Assembly: GCF_000482245.1 (NCBI RefSeq)
Contig: NZ_AWNH01000008.1
Span: forward strand, 62,001 to 126,000
Length of the DNA stretch: 64,000 nt
From: Leptolyngbya sp. Heron Island J
Lineage (GTDB): Bacteria; Cyanobacteriota; Cyanobacteriia; Phormidesmidales; Phormidesmidaceae
Reading direction: 5' to 3'
Shown: one piece after another, positions 50,192-58,746 of the stretch
How positions within the stretch are numbered: position 1 is the first letter of the stretch
Layout: every line of letters begins with the position of its first letter
Program-made: the position numbers and the translations under genes
The notes under the pieces: generated by a model
The model's database searches: none
Seen by the model: only the letters and a program-made list of their open reading frames with translations
What the model was told of the DNA's origin: nothing

Positions 50192-52935
50192 TGGCCAATA
50201 CTCCACCCGAGCCCGCCTATCTTGACCTGGCCAAACACCGTCCTCCCCTAGGATGGCCGCTGCAGCGGCGTCATTTTCAGTGGCAGACGTTTCCCCTCGG
50301 GCATGGCACTGGCGCAGCCTCTTCTGGAGAGAGTACTCCGGATGTCCAGCCTCTACGTCAGGCTGCTCAATTAGTGGGACTTCCCCCGGAGCTTGGCGAT
50401 GGGTCTGGCTTTTCTAACTTTGTGGATGATACTAGGTATTCTGGACCATTAGATCTTCCAGTAATAGGGGACTTTGATTCTGGTTCTGCGCAAGTTAGGG
50501 AGATCTTTAACCAGCATGTTCCTTCTGAAGATACTGGTTATCCCGGCCCCCTAAATCCCCCAATACTGGGGGACTTTGAGTTTGATCTCCCTCAAGCTGA
50601 TGGGACCACAGAGGCTTTTAATCGGCAAAGTCTTTTTGAAGAGAACCCTGAATCTATAGATAGTCCTACGGCGGGTACTCAGGACATTGCTAGAAAAGAG
50701 GATACTCGTGATTCTGGTCCTCTAAATCCTAGGTCTACAGAGGATACGTCGACAGTTGATCAGTCTGTAGATGACAAATCGATAGATAGTCTTAAGGACA
50801 TCCTTGGTCAAGAAGCGACCACTTATTCAGGCCCCCAAACCCCTAAGCCTGGGGGCTTTGAGTCTGGTCTCCCCCAGGTTTGGGAAAGCCCCAGTATGCC
50901 TGGTGGGGAGAATATAGATGTTTCCATAAGGGGGAACTTCAATCAGAACAATCTTTTCGAAGCCTCTCCCGAGGCTACAGGGAATACATCGACGGTTGAC
51001 CAGCCTGTAGATCATCAACCGATAGACAGTGTCAAATCCCTTTCTCTGGATGGTCAGCCCCCTAGCCCCCTGCAGCGACAGCCCCTGGGGCAACGTCCCC
51101 CCCTCGGGTTTAGCCGACCAGTAATTACAACAGACGCCACGACATCAGACGCCATGGCTCAGCGTCTGCCAAACATTAGGCCAGTTCCCTCCCCGTCTTC
51201 TCTAGATGCCTCCGAGCAATCACGATCTGACTCCTCTGATGGGGCGGAGGTGACGGAATCAGAGAGCAGCCAGCCAGATGTGGTTCAGCCAGTGAATGAT
51301 GAGTCAGTTACCGCTGTACCCCCCACAGAAGCTTCCGCCGCAATTCAGCTCTCTCCAGATCTCCCCCTGGAGCAGGACAGCATCAGCGATATGCCGATGG
51401 CTGATGCTGTGCAGCAGTTGCCAATCGAAACGGCTCCTGAAGCTGAGCCACCAATCGATGCAGTCGTCCACTCACCTGCGGATATCCTGGCTGAACCGGT
51501 GAATGCCATAGACAGTGCCCCAACCGAATCTTCGATTAAACCTACGCTGGCTGACAATCTCTCGGATACAGTTCAATCAGATTCAGAGCCATCCTTCACA
51601 TCTCCGCTACCGCTCTCACCCGAGCAGCTATCGCCCGCACCCGAGCCAGATTCACCAGATTCCCTGGCAGTCACTCAATCTGCTCTGCCATCCTCTGAGC
51701 TGACCATCCCTCCTCAATCTCTCCCTGACCCACCGGCTCTCGATACAGTTTCTCTATCTGAACCGGCCCCAATCGATGAGACTACGATTCACCCCAAACC
51801 CACCTCACCTGAGACAGGTCAACCGACTCCAACACAGCCTATCCCTGAGCAGAGTTCTGATCTTGCTGTAGATACGCCAACAGTTAGCTCTCTTCCAGAA
51901 ACCGTTGCGCAGCTCCGGCTAGATCAACCCGGTCTAGAAAAAACAGAGCCAGCCGCTTTGCCTCATCAGATTCCTTCTACTGAGGAGCAACATGGCTCTG
52001 ATTCTGTTGATCCAAGCAGTCTTCAAGCATTACCAAATCAGATTCCTTCTACTGAGGAGCAACATGGCTCTGATTCTGTTGATCCAAGCAGTCTTCAAGC
52101 ATTACCAAAAGAGACTGCACCCCAACCTACAGAAACTCCAGATGAACGCCAGGCTGCTATTCCACAAGACCAGCCACCAGAGATGCCCTCAGTCTCTGAA
52201 CCACTGCCGCCAGAACTGTCGGTCGAAGCCCCCGACGCGGTTGGGCAGACCATTCAAACCTCTTTACTTTCCGAGGCTGTTACCCAACCCCTGGGCCGAC
52301 ATCAACCCATGTTTGATGGTCTGCAAGCCACGGTAAAGGAACAACCTTCTGTAGAGGTAGCGCGATCTCAAGTCAAACCCACATTCCCAACCATCCAGGC
52401 AAAACAGGTGATGGAGCAGCCATCGGAACAGCCGCTCCGTCCGCTGTCATCCAAACTGGTATCACTCCGATCCGCCTATGGGCTATCCGATGAGTTGTCA
52501 GAACCCTGGTTAGAATCAGCCCCTAGGGCAACCCTTGAAACAGATTTAGACGAGACTCCCGTTGCCAAGACAGCCGAGACGGTCTCTCTATCCGTGACTC
52601 AAGCCCTGGCTGAGATGGCAGAGAACAATACAACCGCCCATATCTCATCCGGCGAAGATGAAGACCAGGCGCTGTGGCAGCTGGCCCACCTGTTGTATAG
52701 CGAGCTAAGGAAGGATTGGCTGGTGCGATCGCACATCTCAGACAATTTCCAACGCGCCAGCCCAGCCCTGATGCCAATCCAGTCCCATAACAGCAAACAC
52801 GCCCACTTGCCCCTGACCCTTTGGCCACCCACTGCTCACCAGCTGGTCACAACTGTCAAACAACAGCTCACCATTAGACTCCGCCACAGCCACCGTCGGG
52901 CTCAACCTTCTACTCTAAGACGACCCATCACTTAA
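50191..52935 (+). CDS. Large disordered Pro/Ser-rich protein with repeat-derived segments
   Basis: 914 residues, mostly low complexity and rich in Pro, Ser, Glu, Asp and Gln, with no recognised globular domain until the end. Residues ~78-240 hold 4-5 degenerate segments (DTGYPGPLNPPILGDFE, DTRYSGPLDLPVIGDFD, TYSGPQTPKPGGFES) spaced by ~40 residues; their DNA matches the intergenic palindromic repeat of this locus. A 24-residue unit is repeated exactly in tandem near residue 592-639 (51965-52108). The last ~110 residues (SLSVTQALAEMAENN, QALWQLAHLLYSELRKDWLVR) may fold as helices. By position it replaces Afp6 between tube and spike genes. It might be a flexible linker, ruler or cargo carrier. 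A TTG at 50188 is the only longer start. Function unknown. Confidence 0.75.
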   Translation: MANTPPEPAYLDLAKHRPPLGWPLQRRHFQWQTFPLGHGTGAASSGESTPDVQPLRQAAQLVGLPPELGDGSGFSNFVDDTRYSGPLDLPVIGDFDSGSAQVREIFNQHVPSEDTGYPGPLNPPILGDFEFDLPQADGTTEAFNRQSLFEENPESIDSPTAGTQDIARKEDTRDSGPLNPRSTEDTSTVDQSVDDKSIDSLKDILGQEATTYSGPQTPKPGGFESGLPQVWESPSMPGGENIDVSIRGNFNQNNLFEASPEATGNTSTVDQPVDHQPIDSVKSLSLDGQPPSPLQRQPLGQRPPLGFSRPVITTDATTSDAMAQRLPNIRPVPSPSSLDASEQSRSDSSDGAEVTESESSQPDVVQPVNDESVTAVPPTEASAAIQLSPDLPLEQDSISDMPMADAVQQLPIETAPEAEPPIDAVVHSPADILAEPVNAIDSAPTESSIKPTLADNLSDTVQSDSEPSFTSPLPLSPEQLSPAPEPDSPDSLAVTQSALPSSELTIPPQSLPDPPALDTVSLSEPAPIDETTIHPKPTSPETGQPTPTQPIPEQSSDLAVDTPTVSSLPETVAQLRLDQPGLEKTEPAALPHQIPSTEEQHGSDSVDPSSLQALPNQIPSTEEQHGSDSVDPSSLQALPKETAPQPTETPDERQAAIPQDQPPEMPSVSEPLPPELSVEAPDAVGQTIQTSLLSEAVTQPLGRHQPMFDGLQATVKEQPSVEVARSQVKPTFPTIQAKQVMEQPSEQPLRPLSSKLVSLRSAYGLSDELSEPWLESAPRATLETDLDETPVAKTAETVSLSVTQALAEMAENNTTAHISSGEDEDQALWQLAHLLYSELRKDWLVRSHISDNFQRASPALMPIQSHNSKHAHLPLTLWPPTAHQLVTTVKQQLTIRLRHSHRRAQPSTLRRPIT
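51965..52108 (+). repeat. Exact 72-bp tandem duplication inside the disordered protein gene
   Basis: Two abutting 72-base copies (51965-52036 and 52037-52108) are identical and in frame. Each encodes a 24-residue unit starting NQIPSTEEQHGSDS in the second copy. No silent difference was found, so the duplication is recent. Confidence 0.9.
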
Positions 52936-52940
52936 CCCAC

Positions 52941-53465
52941 ATGAGCAATCAATCCAAGTTAGAAAAAGCCAAACTGAAACCTCTGCAGGGTGAAAATGCC
53001 AATGAAATTGTCTTTATGTTTAACCCTAAGGAACTGTCCTTTACAAATCAGGTCAACACCTCGGATAATCCCGGCTCGCGGGTAGCCAAATCGGGCCGTC
53101 CCCACGTCAGCTTTAGTGATCTTCCTCCCAAACAACTCGTCATTAAGGATATCTGGTTTGATACCTATGAGACCGGTCAAGATGTTATCGACACCTGTCT
53201 TAAACCCTTTATTGAATCGGTTAACTTTAGCGACAAAAAAGAACGCCCTCCTATCTATCGCTTTACCTGGGGTCCCCATGACTATCTGCAGTCATGCTTT
53301 ATCCAACAGCTGAATTACCGGCTAACAAAGTTTATGCCCGATGGCACCCCTGTGCGGGCTGTGATTGAAAGCCTGGGATTAAAAGAGACCGAAAAACCCT
53401 CAGATAGTAAATCAGCCACGAATAGACAACCTGATCCTGGAGATACTCGCCAAAGCCGCTCATGA
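52941..53465 (+). CDS. CIS-tube/baseplate protein (Afp7-like) without LysM
   Basis: 174 residues. The fold marker is the eCIS tube-contacting domain: KAKLKPLQGENANEIVFMFNPKELSFTNQVN, FSDLPPKQLVIKDIWFDTYETGQDVI, RFTWGPHDYLQSCFIQQLNYRLTKFMPDGTPVRAVIESLGLKE. Usual Afp7 members are ~210-230 residues and end in a LysM domain. Here the protein stops after a polar tail (KPSDSKSATNRQPDPGDTRQ), so the LysM is missing. It connects tube and spike. Its gene begins 5 bp after the disordered protein. Confidence 0.87.
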   Translation: MSNQSKLEKAKLKPLQGENANEIVFMFNPKELSFTNQVNTSDNPGSRVAKSGRPHVSFSDLPPKQLVIKDIWFDTYETGQDVIDTCLKPFIESVNFSDKKERPPIYRFTWGPHDYLQSCFIQQLNYRLTKFMPDGTPVRAVIESLGLKETEKPSDSKSATNRQPDPGDTRQSRS

Positions 53466-53522
53466 TTGTTTTGCCCCTATTGTCAATGACGTAGTGTCAA
53501 TCACCCAGCTTTTCCATACTTT

Positions 53523-55226
53523 ATGCCAGTTAGTAATCGCTCTCTACCCAGTATTAAAATTGACAATGAGGATGTCGCCAAGGACATCCTTGAAAATATT
53601 CTGCAGGTGATTATTGAAGAGAGCCTCCATCGCCCCAGTCTGCTGACCCTGGTCATCCGTAATGATTACCAGCCCGGCGTTTCTAACGATGATCCCTGGG
53701 AGCGACAAAAACCATTTCAGATTGGCAAAACAATTCAAATTGGGTTTAGTCCTAGCATCCCCAACGCTGAAGCTAAAAAAGAATCATCAGAAGAGATTCC
53801 CTACCTCTTCCATGGAGAAATTACCGGGTTAGAGACCCAATTTACCGAACAAACCCAGGCTCCGATTATTATCCGCGCCTATGACCATTCCCATCGGCTT
53901 CATCGCGGTTATCATAATCGATCCTTTCAGAATATGACCGACAGCGACGTCGTTGAAAAAATTGCCGATGAGGTAGGTATTAAAATCGACCAGCTTGACA
54001 ACAGCGGTGAACCCCACGACTATATCTTCCAGGAAAATCAAACCAATATGGCCTTTTTACGCCAACGGGCTGCTCGCATTGGGTTTGAGCTGTTTATGTA
54101 TGATGGCAAACTCAATTTTCGCCAACCCAAGTCTGAAGAAACCCTGGAACTGACCTGGTTAGATGATGTGCGCAGTTTCCATGTTCAACTCACTAGTGCA
54201 GAGCAGGTCAAGTCTGTAGAGGTACGCGGCTGGGATTACACCACCAAGGAACCAATTGTTGCCACTGCCGATCAAGAAAATCTGCTTACCCAGATTGAGA
54301 GTGAAGAAGAGTCTGGCACTAAAGCTAGCCAGGCCTTTGACAAACTGCAAGATCCTAAAAGAATTGTGGTCGACCAGCCTGTCTTTAAACGCAAAGAAGC
54401 TGATGCGATCGCACAGGCCCTATGCGACGAAATTAGCGGACAATTCGTCATGGGTGACGCCATGGCCGCAGGCAACCCAGAGATTCGTCCCGGTCGTATG
54501 GTCAAACTGCAAGCGCTAGGCCCCTATACCGGTGAATATTATATTACTGAGACCCGGCACGTTTACATCAATCGCGTTTACGACACCGAATTTAGCGTGC
54601 GCGGCTTACGGGGAGGAGACTTTGCCGAGCGGCTCACATCGGCACCTCCCTTAAAGCCAGGACAGACTCTCCTGGTAGGCATTGTCACTGATAACGAAGA
54701 CCCTGACGAGCTGGGTCGGGTCAAAGTCAAGTTCCCCACCCTGACCGAAGACCACAACAGCAACTGGGCACGAGTTGTGAGCATGGGCGCAGGCAACAGT
54801 CGCGGTTTTGACTGTCTTCCTGAGATTGACGATGAGGTTTTAGTCGCCTTTGAACATGGGGACATTCATCGACCCTATGTATTAGGCGGTGTCTGGAATG
54901 GCGCAGACGCACCGCCCAATACCGTTAGCAAAAATGTACAGGATGGCAAAGTCCGTCTAAGAACAATCCAAACCCGCACGGGGCACAAAATTCAGTTTGT
55001 CGAAGAAGATCAGGATACAAAAGCAGGGGTGTATGTGGAAACCAAAGCGGGACACAAACTACAGATGAATGACAGCGAACAGTTTATGGAATTAATTACC
55101 AAGGGGGGACACCGACTATGTTTAAGTGACAAGGATAAAAGTATTGTTATGGATTCCAAAGGAACAATTGAAATTAAAGCGGCTGGGAATATTTCTGTCA
55201 ACGGCGCAACGATTATGTTGAATTAA
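53523..55226 (+). CDS. VgrG-like central spike/baseplate protein (Afp8-like)
   Basis: 567 residues. The N-terminal part has gp27-like strands (NDDPWERQKPFQIGKTIQIGF, FLRQRAARIGFELFMYDGKLNFRQ). The gp5 OB fold follows at ~385-465: GQTLLVGIVTDNEDPDELGRVKVKFP, ARVVSMGAGNSRGFDCLPEIDDEVLVAFEHGDIHRPYVLGGVWNG. The last ~90 residues are a beta-helical needle (GHKIQFVEEDQDTKAG, SKGTIEIKAAGNISVNG). It trimerises under the tube and carries the PAAR tip encoded next. The length is typical. Confidence 0.94.
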   Translation: MPVSNRSLPSIKIDNEDVAKDILENILQVIIEESLHRPSLLTLVIRNDYQPGVSNDDPWERQKPFQIGKTIQIGFSPSIPNAEAKKESSEEIPYLFHGEITGLETQFTEQTQAPIIIRAYDHSHRLHRGYHNRSFQNMTDSDVVEKIADEVGIKIDQLDNSGEPHDYIFQENQTNMAFLRQRAARIGFELFMYDGKLNFRQPKSEETLELTWLDDVRSFHVQLTSAEQVKSVEVRGWDYTTKEPIVATADQENLLTQIESEEESGTKASQAFDKLQDPKRIVVDQPVFKRKEADAIAQALCDEISGQFVMGDAMAAGNPEIRPGRMVKLQALGPYTGEYYITETRHVYINRVYDTEFSVRGLRGGDFAERLTSAPPLKPGQTLLVGIVTDNEDPDELGRVKVKFPTLTEDHNSNWARVVSMGAGNSRGFDCLPEIDDEVLVAFEHGDIHRPYVLGGVWNGADAPPNTVSKNVQDGKVRLRTIQTRTGHKIQFVEEDQDTKAGVYVETKAGHKLQMNDSEQFMELITKGGHRLCLSDKDKSIVMDSKGTIEIKAAGNISVNGATIMLN

Positions 55227-55284
55227 ACGATCAGCAACATTTAATTAAATTCTGATTGATTATTTACTAGAGGAGCCTTGAAAC

Positions 55285-55740
55285 ATGCCAGGTCTACCTG
55301 CAGCTAGATTGGGTGATGCGACAGCCCATGGCGATCCCCTAAAACCTGGACCCTGCAGCTCTAACGTTTTTATCGGTGGCCAAAAAGCCTGGCGTGCCCT
55401 GAGTCCAGCCATGGTAAAGGCACTGTTAGATCAAGCTGAAAAAGCCGCAAAAAGCACCGCTGCAGCAGGTGCAGCTACAACAGAGGCAGAAAGGGCCAAG
55501 CATATGGATGATTTAGCAGATGCGGCAGAAGCAATGGCTAAGATTATGGCATCTACAGATCAACATGCCTGCACCGTTATAAAACTCCTTATTCCAGACG
55601 GCAATGGAGTTGTCACTAAAGGTAGCTCCAGCGTTCTTATCAATGGGCTACCTGCTTGTCGTGTAAATGATCCGATTCAAGAAATAACCAGTATTAATAG
55701 CATCGTCGCCGGAGACCCTACTGTCTTAATTGGAGGCTAA
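55285..55740 (+). CDS. PAAR-domain spike tip protein with helical insert
   Basis: 151 residues. The PAAR repeats are split: LPAARLGDATAHGDPLKPGPCSSNVFIGGQKAWRA at the start and HACTVIKLLIPDGNGVVTKGSSSVLINGLPACRVND...GDPTVLIGG at the end. His/Cys residues that bind the tip metal are visible in AHGDP and ACRVND. An Ala/Lys-rich helical insert (~50-95, LLDQAEKAAKSTAAAGAATTEAERAKHMDDLADAAEAMAKI) interrupts the domain. It caps the spike. Gene is 58 bp after the spike. Confidence 0.9.
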   Translation: MPGLPAARLGDATAHGDPLKPGPCSSNVFIGGQKAWRALSPAMVKALLDQAEKAAKSTAAAGAATTEAERAKHMDDLADAAEAMAKIMASTDQHACTVIKLLIPDGNGVVTKGSSSVLINGLPACRVNDPIQEITSINSIVAGDPTVLIGG

Positions 55741-55754
55741 CAGGAGATATAACA

Positions 55755-56180
55755 ATGGCGCTCACCAACGACTTCTCACCTCCTCATATTGGCGCGGGTC
55801 TTGCCTGTCCCATTCATACCAATGCCCAGGGCAGCTTTCAGCTGAGCCAGGGCACCCGCAACCTGGAAGAAGCCATTAGCATCATCCTCAGAACACGGTT
55901 AGGCGAGCGCGTATACCGCCCCAATTTTGGGTCTCGGCTATCAGAACTGGCCTTTGAACCCATGAACACCGAAACCCTCTCGCTGATTCGCCTGTATGTG
56001 CGAGAAGCCATCGAACTCTGGGAACCCCGCATTGACCTGATCGACATCCTGACAGAGCCCGACCCCAGCACTGGCCAAGTCAATATCACCATTTTGTATC
56101 AACCCAAAGGCAGTTACGATACCCGCAGCATGGTCTATCCCTTCTACCTGATGCCTCCCGAATCCCTCACCAACCTCTAG
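55755..56180 (+). CDS. GPW/gp25 baseplate protein (Afp9-like)
   Basis: 141 residues: an N-terminal stretch, then GTRNLEEAISIILRTRLGERVYRPNFGSRLSELAFEPMNTETLSLIRLYVREAIELWEPRIDLIDI, the core of the gp25 family, and the final NITILYQPKGSYDTRSMVYPFYL. It joins the baseplate wedge to the sheath. It follows the PAAR gene by 14 bp with an AGGAGAT site. No unusual residue. Confidence 0.94.
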   Translation: MALTNDFSPPHIGAGLACPIHTNAQGSFQLSQGTRNLEEAISIILRTRLGERVYRPNFGSRLSELAFEPMNTETLSLIRLYVREAIELWEPRIDLIDILTEPDPSTGQVNITILYQPKGSYDTRSMVYPFYLMPPESLTNL

Positions 56181-56199
56181 CCCTCCCGCCTCTATCCCC

Positions 56200-58560
56200 A
56201 TGTCCCCCGAGTCCCTCACTACCACCGACTACCTGCCCGATCTCCCCAAGGCTAACTTGGATGATCGCACCTTTGACGAACTGGTAGAAGAATGTTTGCT
56301 CCGCATTCCTCGCTACTGCCCTGAGTGGACAAACTACAATGCGGGCGATCCGGGTGTCACCCTGATAGAGCTATTTGCCTGGCTGGTGCACCAAATGCTC
56401 TACCGCTTTAACCAGGTGCCCACCCGTCACTATGTTGCCTTTTTAGAATTGTTAGGGATTCGTCTGCAGCCGCCAGTACCTGCCCGCACCAAGGTAACCT
56501 TTTATCTAACCAAGGCCCAAGCGACGACAAAAGTCATACCAGCGGGTACCGAAATCGCTACAGTGAGGACCGAAAATCAGCCTGCGATTGTATTTACTAC
56601 GGACCAGCCTCTGGTGATTGGTACACCCCGGATCAAACATTTGCTGTTAGGCCTAGAACCCTTGTCATGCCCTACTGATGGAGAACTCGATAATGTCCTC
56701 CGCAGCAATCAAGATTCAGCTAATCTGGAAGTCTCATTACAGTTATTTAAGGCTTGTGATGTTGGTAACTGCGCGTACTTTGTCCTAGATGTCGATATAC
56801 CTGACCAGAGTGAGACTAATATCAGTAATCCTGGTGTTGCTGACTCCGAAACTACTGGCTCAGAGACTGTTAACCAAATCGCAGGGAATGTGCTCGCCTT
56901 TAACTTTAATGGCCCAGCTGCTGTTACCACCGGTATCGACCCCAACAATCCTCCCCTGAGCTGGCAATATTGGGATGGTAGCGATTGGCAGGATGGTATT
57001 CTACGGGAACAAACCGATGACAAAACCAAGGGCTTTAGCTTTGATAAGCTGAGCCAGGGGGGACCAAACCCTGAGGAAGAGGGAGCCGATGTCATCCTAC
57101 ACTTGCCCCGGCAATGGGCCGAAACTACCTTTGGCAACTACACAGGTCACTGGATTCGATGTGTCTATACTGCCCCAAGAAGTACTCTTAATCAGAGCAA
57201 CATTCAGCAGTTTAACTACCAGCGTTCACCCGAAATTACTGGAGTAGCCGTTCGCGCTATTGGTGGTGTCACCCTGGCCAGTGAATGTGTCAAACTTAAA
57301 ACAGAGCTTTTGGGAGTGAGTACCGGCAAGCCAGGACAGGTATTTGAACTTAGCAAACGTCCGGTTTTACAACGTCAGCCCGCAACAGAATATATCGAAG
57401 TTCACCCCCTTAATGCCCCCTCGGAATCGTGGCAAGAAGTTAAACATTTTGGTGCATCCGGAGCCGATGATCCCCACTACCTGATTGATAATGCCAGCGG
57501 GACGGTGCAATTTGGCCCCTTGATCCGGGAGCCCAACCAGCTACAGAAAAAGATTTACGAACGAGCCGCCATTCAATCCTGGGGGCGGCCTAGCCGTATC
57601 CGTCAGTCAGTGACATCGCTGGCTGAATCAGACTATATGCCAGCGGTTTTAGAACCTATAGATCGCTTAAACGAACGTCAGTATGGCAAAGTTCCTCCCA
57701 TTGGTGCAGAGATTTATATGACCACCTATCGTGTGGGCGGCGGCAGCGGTGGCAATGTCTGTGCCGGGGCCTTAAGGGTTTTAAAGTCCTCTATCCCCTA
57801 TGTCAAACAGGTGGTCAACTATGAACCAGCCGAGGGTGGTCGTGATGCTGAATCCCTGAACCAGGCCATGATTCGGGTTCCTGAAATTCTCCGCACCCGA
57901 GAAACAGCCATTAGCCCCGAAGATTTTGAACGCACCGCCCAACAGTTTGACTTAGGCCGCGCTGTTTACTTTGCCCACTGTGTCCGGGCTCCTCATCTCA
58001 CCACCCCCGGTGTGATCCGTTTGTTAATTATTCCCCAGATCAAAATAGAATCATTTGACCAGGGGCTTCATCCCGACCAGCTGCAGCTCCACGATACCTT
58101 CAAACAGTCTCTTCAAGACCATCTCAATTTACATCGAGCGTTGGGCATTCGAGCCACCGTTGAGCCGCCTAACTATGTGGGTATTCAGGTATCCGCCGAG
58201 ATCTATCTGCAGCCCCAATATCAGCAGTCAGCAGATTTGGGATATCTCCAACAAACCTTTATTAAGCAGCTGTATGAGTTTCTTAACCCGATTACCGGCG
58301 GCTTTGATAAACAGGGTTGGCCGTTAGGACGGGCGGTGCAGGCCTCTGATGTGATTGCCCTTTTACAAGATTATCCTGAAGTCCGCTCCGTCGGTCAGGT
58401 ACAGCTATTTTGCTGGCGACGCTACCATCATCAAGACACTGTCGGCTGGATGCGAATTCCTACTGCTATGGTTACTGTGCCCCTGGGAGAATTGGAAATG
58501 GCTACCTCATGGCAGGATGATACCAATCCGGGGCACGCCATTACGTTTATGTCGTTGTGA
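56200..58560 (+). CDS. Baseplate assembly protein J family (Afp11-like)
   Basis: 786 residues. Opening LDDRTFDELVEECLLRIPRYCPEWTNYNAGDPGVTLIELFAWLVHQMLYRFNQVPTRHYVAFLELLGIRLQPPVPARTKVTFYLTKAQ is a clear eCIS baseplate J signature. The middle is variable and acidic (DSETTGSETVNQIAG). The end has the gp6-like segment EILRTRETAISPEDFERTAQQFDLGRAVYFAHCVR and SAEIYLQPQYQQSADLGYLQQTFIKQLYEFLNPITGGFDKQGWPLGRAVQASDVIALLQD. It forms baseplate wedges with the gp25 protein. Confidence 0.94.
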   Translation: MSPESLTTTDYLPDLPKANLDDRTFDELVEECLLRIPRYCPEWTNYNAGDPGVTLIELFAWLVHQMLYRFNQVPTRHYVAFLELLGIRLQPPVPARTKVTFYLTKAQATTKVIPAGTEIATVRTENQPAIVFTTDQPLVIGTPRIKHLLLGLEPLSCPTDGELDNVLRSNQDSANLEVSLQLFKACDVGNCAYFVLDVDIPDQSETNISNPGVADSETTGSETVNQIAGNVLAFNFNGPAAVTTGIDPNNPPLSWQYWDGSDWQDGILREQTDDKTKGFSFDKLSQGGPNPEEEGADVILHLPRQWAETTFGNYTGHWIRCVYTAPRSTLNQSNIQQFNYQRSPEITGVAVRAIGGVTLASECVKLKTELLGVSTGKPGQVFELSKRPVLQRQPATEYIEVHPLNAPSESWQEVKHFGASGADDPHYLIDNASGTVQFGPLIREPNQLQKKIYERAAIQSWGRPSRIRQSVTSLAESDYMPAVLEPIDRLNERQYGKVPPIGAEIYMTTYRVGGGSGGNVCAGALRVLKSSIPYVKQVVNYEPAEGGRDAESLNQAMIRVPEILRTRETAISPEDFERTAQQFDLGRAVYFAHCVRAPHLTTPGVIRLLIIPQIKIESFDQGLHPDQLQLHDTFKQSLQDHLNLHRALGIRATVEPPNYVGIQVSAEIYLQPQYQQSADLGYLQQTFIKQLYEFLNPITGGFDKQGWPLGRAVQASDVIALLQDYPEVRSVGQVQLFCWRRYHHQDTVGWMRIPTAMVTVPLGELEMATSWQDDTNPGHAITFMSL

Positions 58561-58746
58561 TTGGTGGTATGTGCCGAGGTGGGACTTCGGCGTGAGGCTT
58601 CGACGGTGAGGCTTCGACGGTGAGCGCAGCCGAACCCACAAGGCGCAGCCCCGAAAGGTTTTTCTATCAGTCTTCTCACTCTCAGTTTCTCCTACCCCTT
58701 CACCTCTACTAACAGTCTCTCCCTACACTGCTTTACAAACTAGCCG
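58561..58746. repeat. Short intergenic repeat with tandem 14-mer
   Basis: Between baseplate J and tail protein I. A 14-base unit AGGCTTCGACGGTG occurs twice in tandem (58597-58624) and is followed by AGCGCAGCCGAACCC, which recurs in the 25997-26028 repeat as GCTCGGCCGAACC. No gene seen. Confidence 0.5.
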
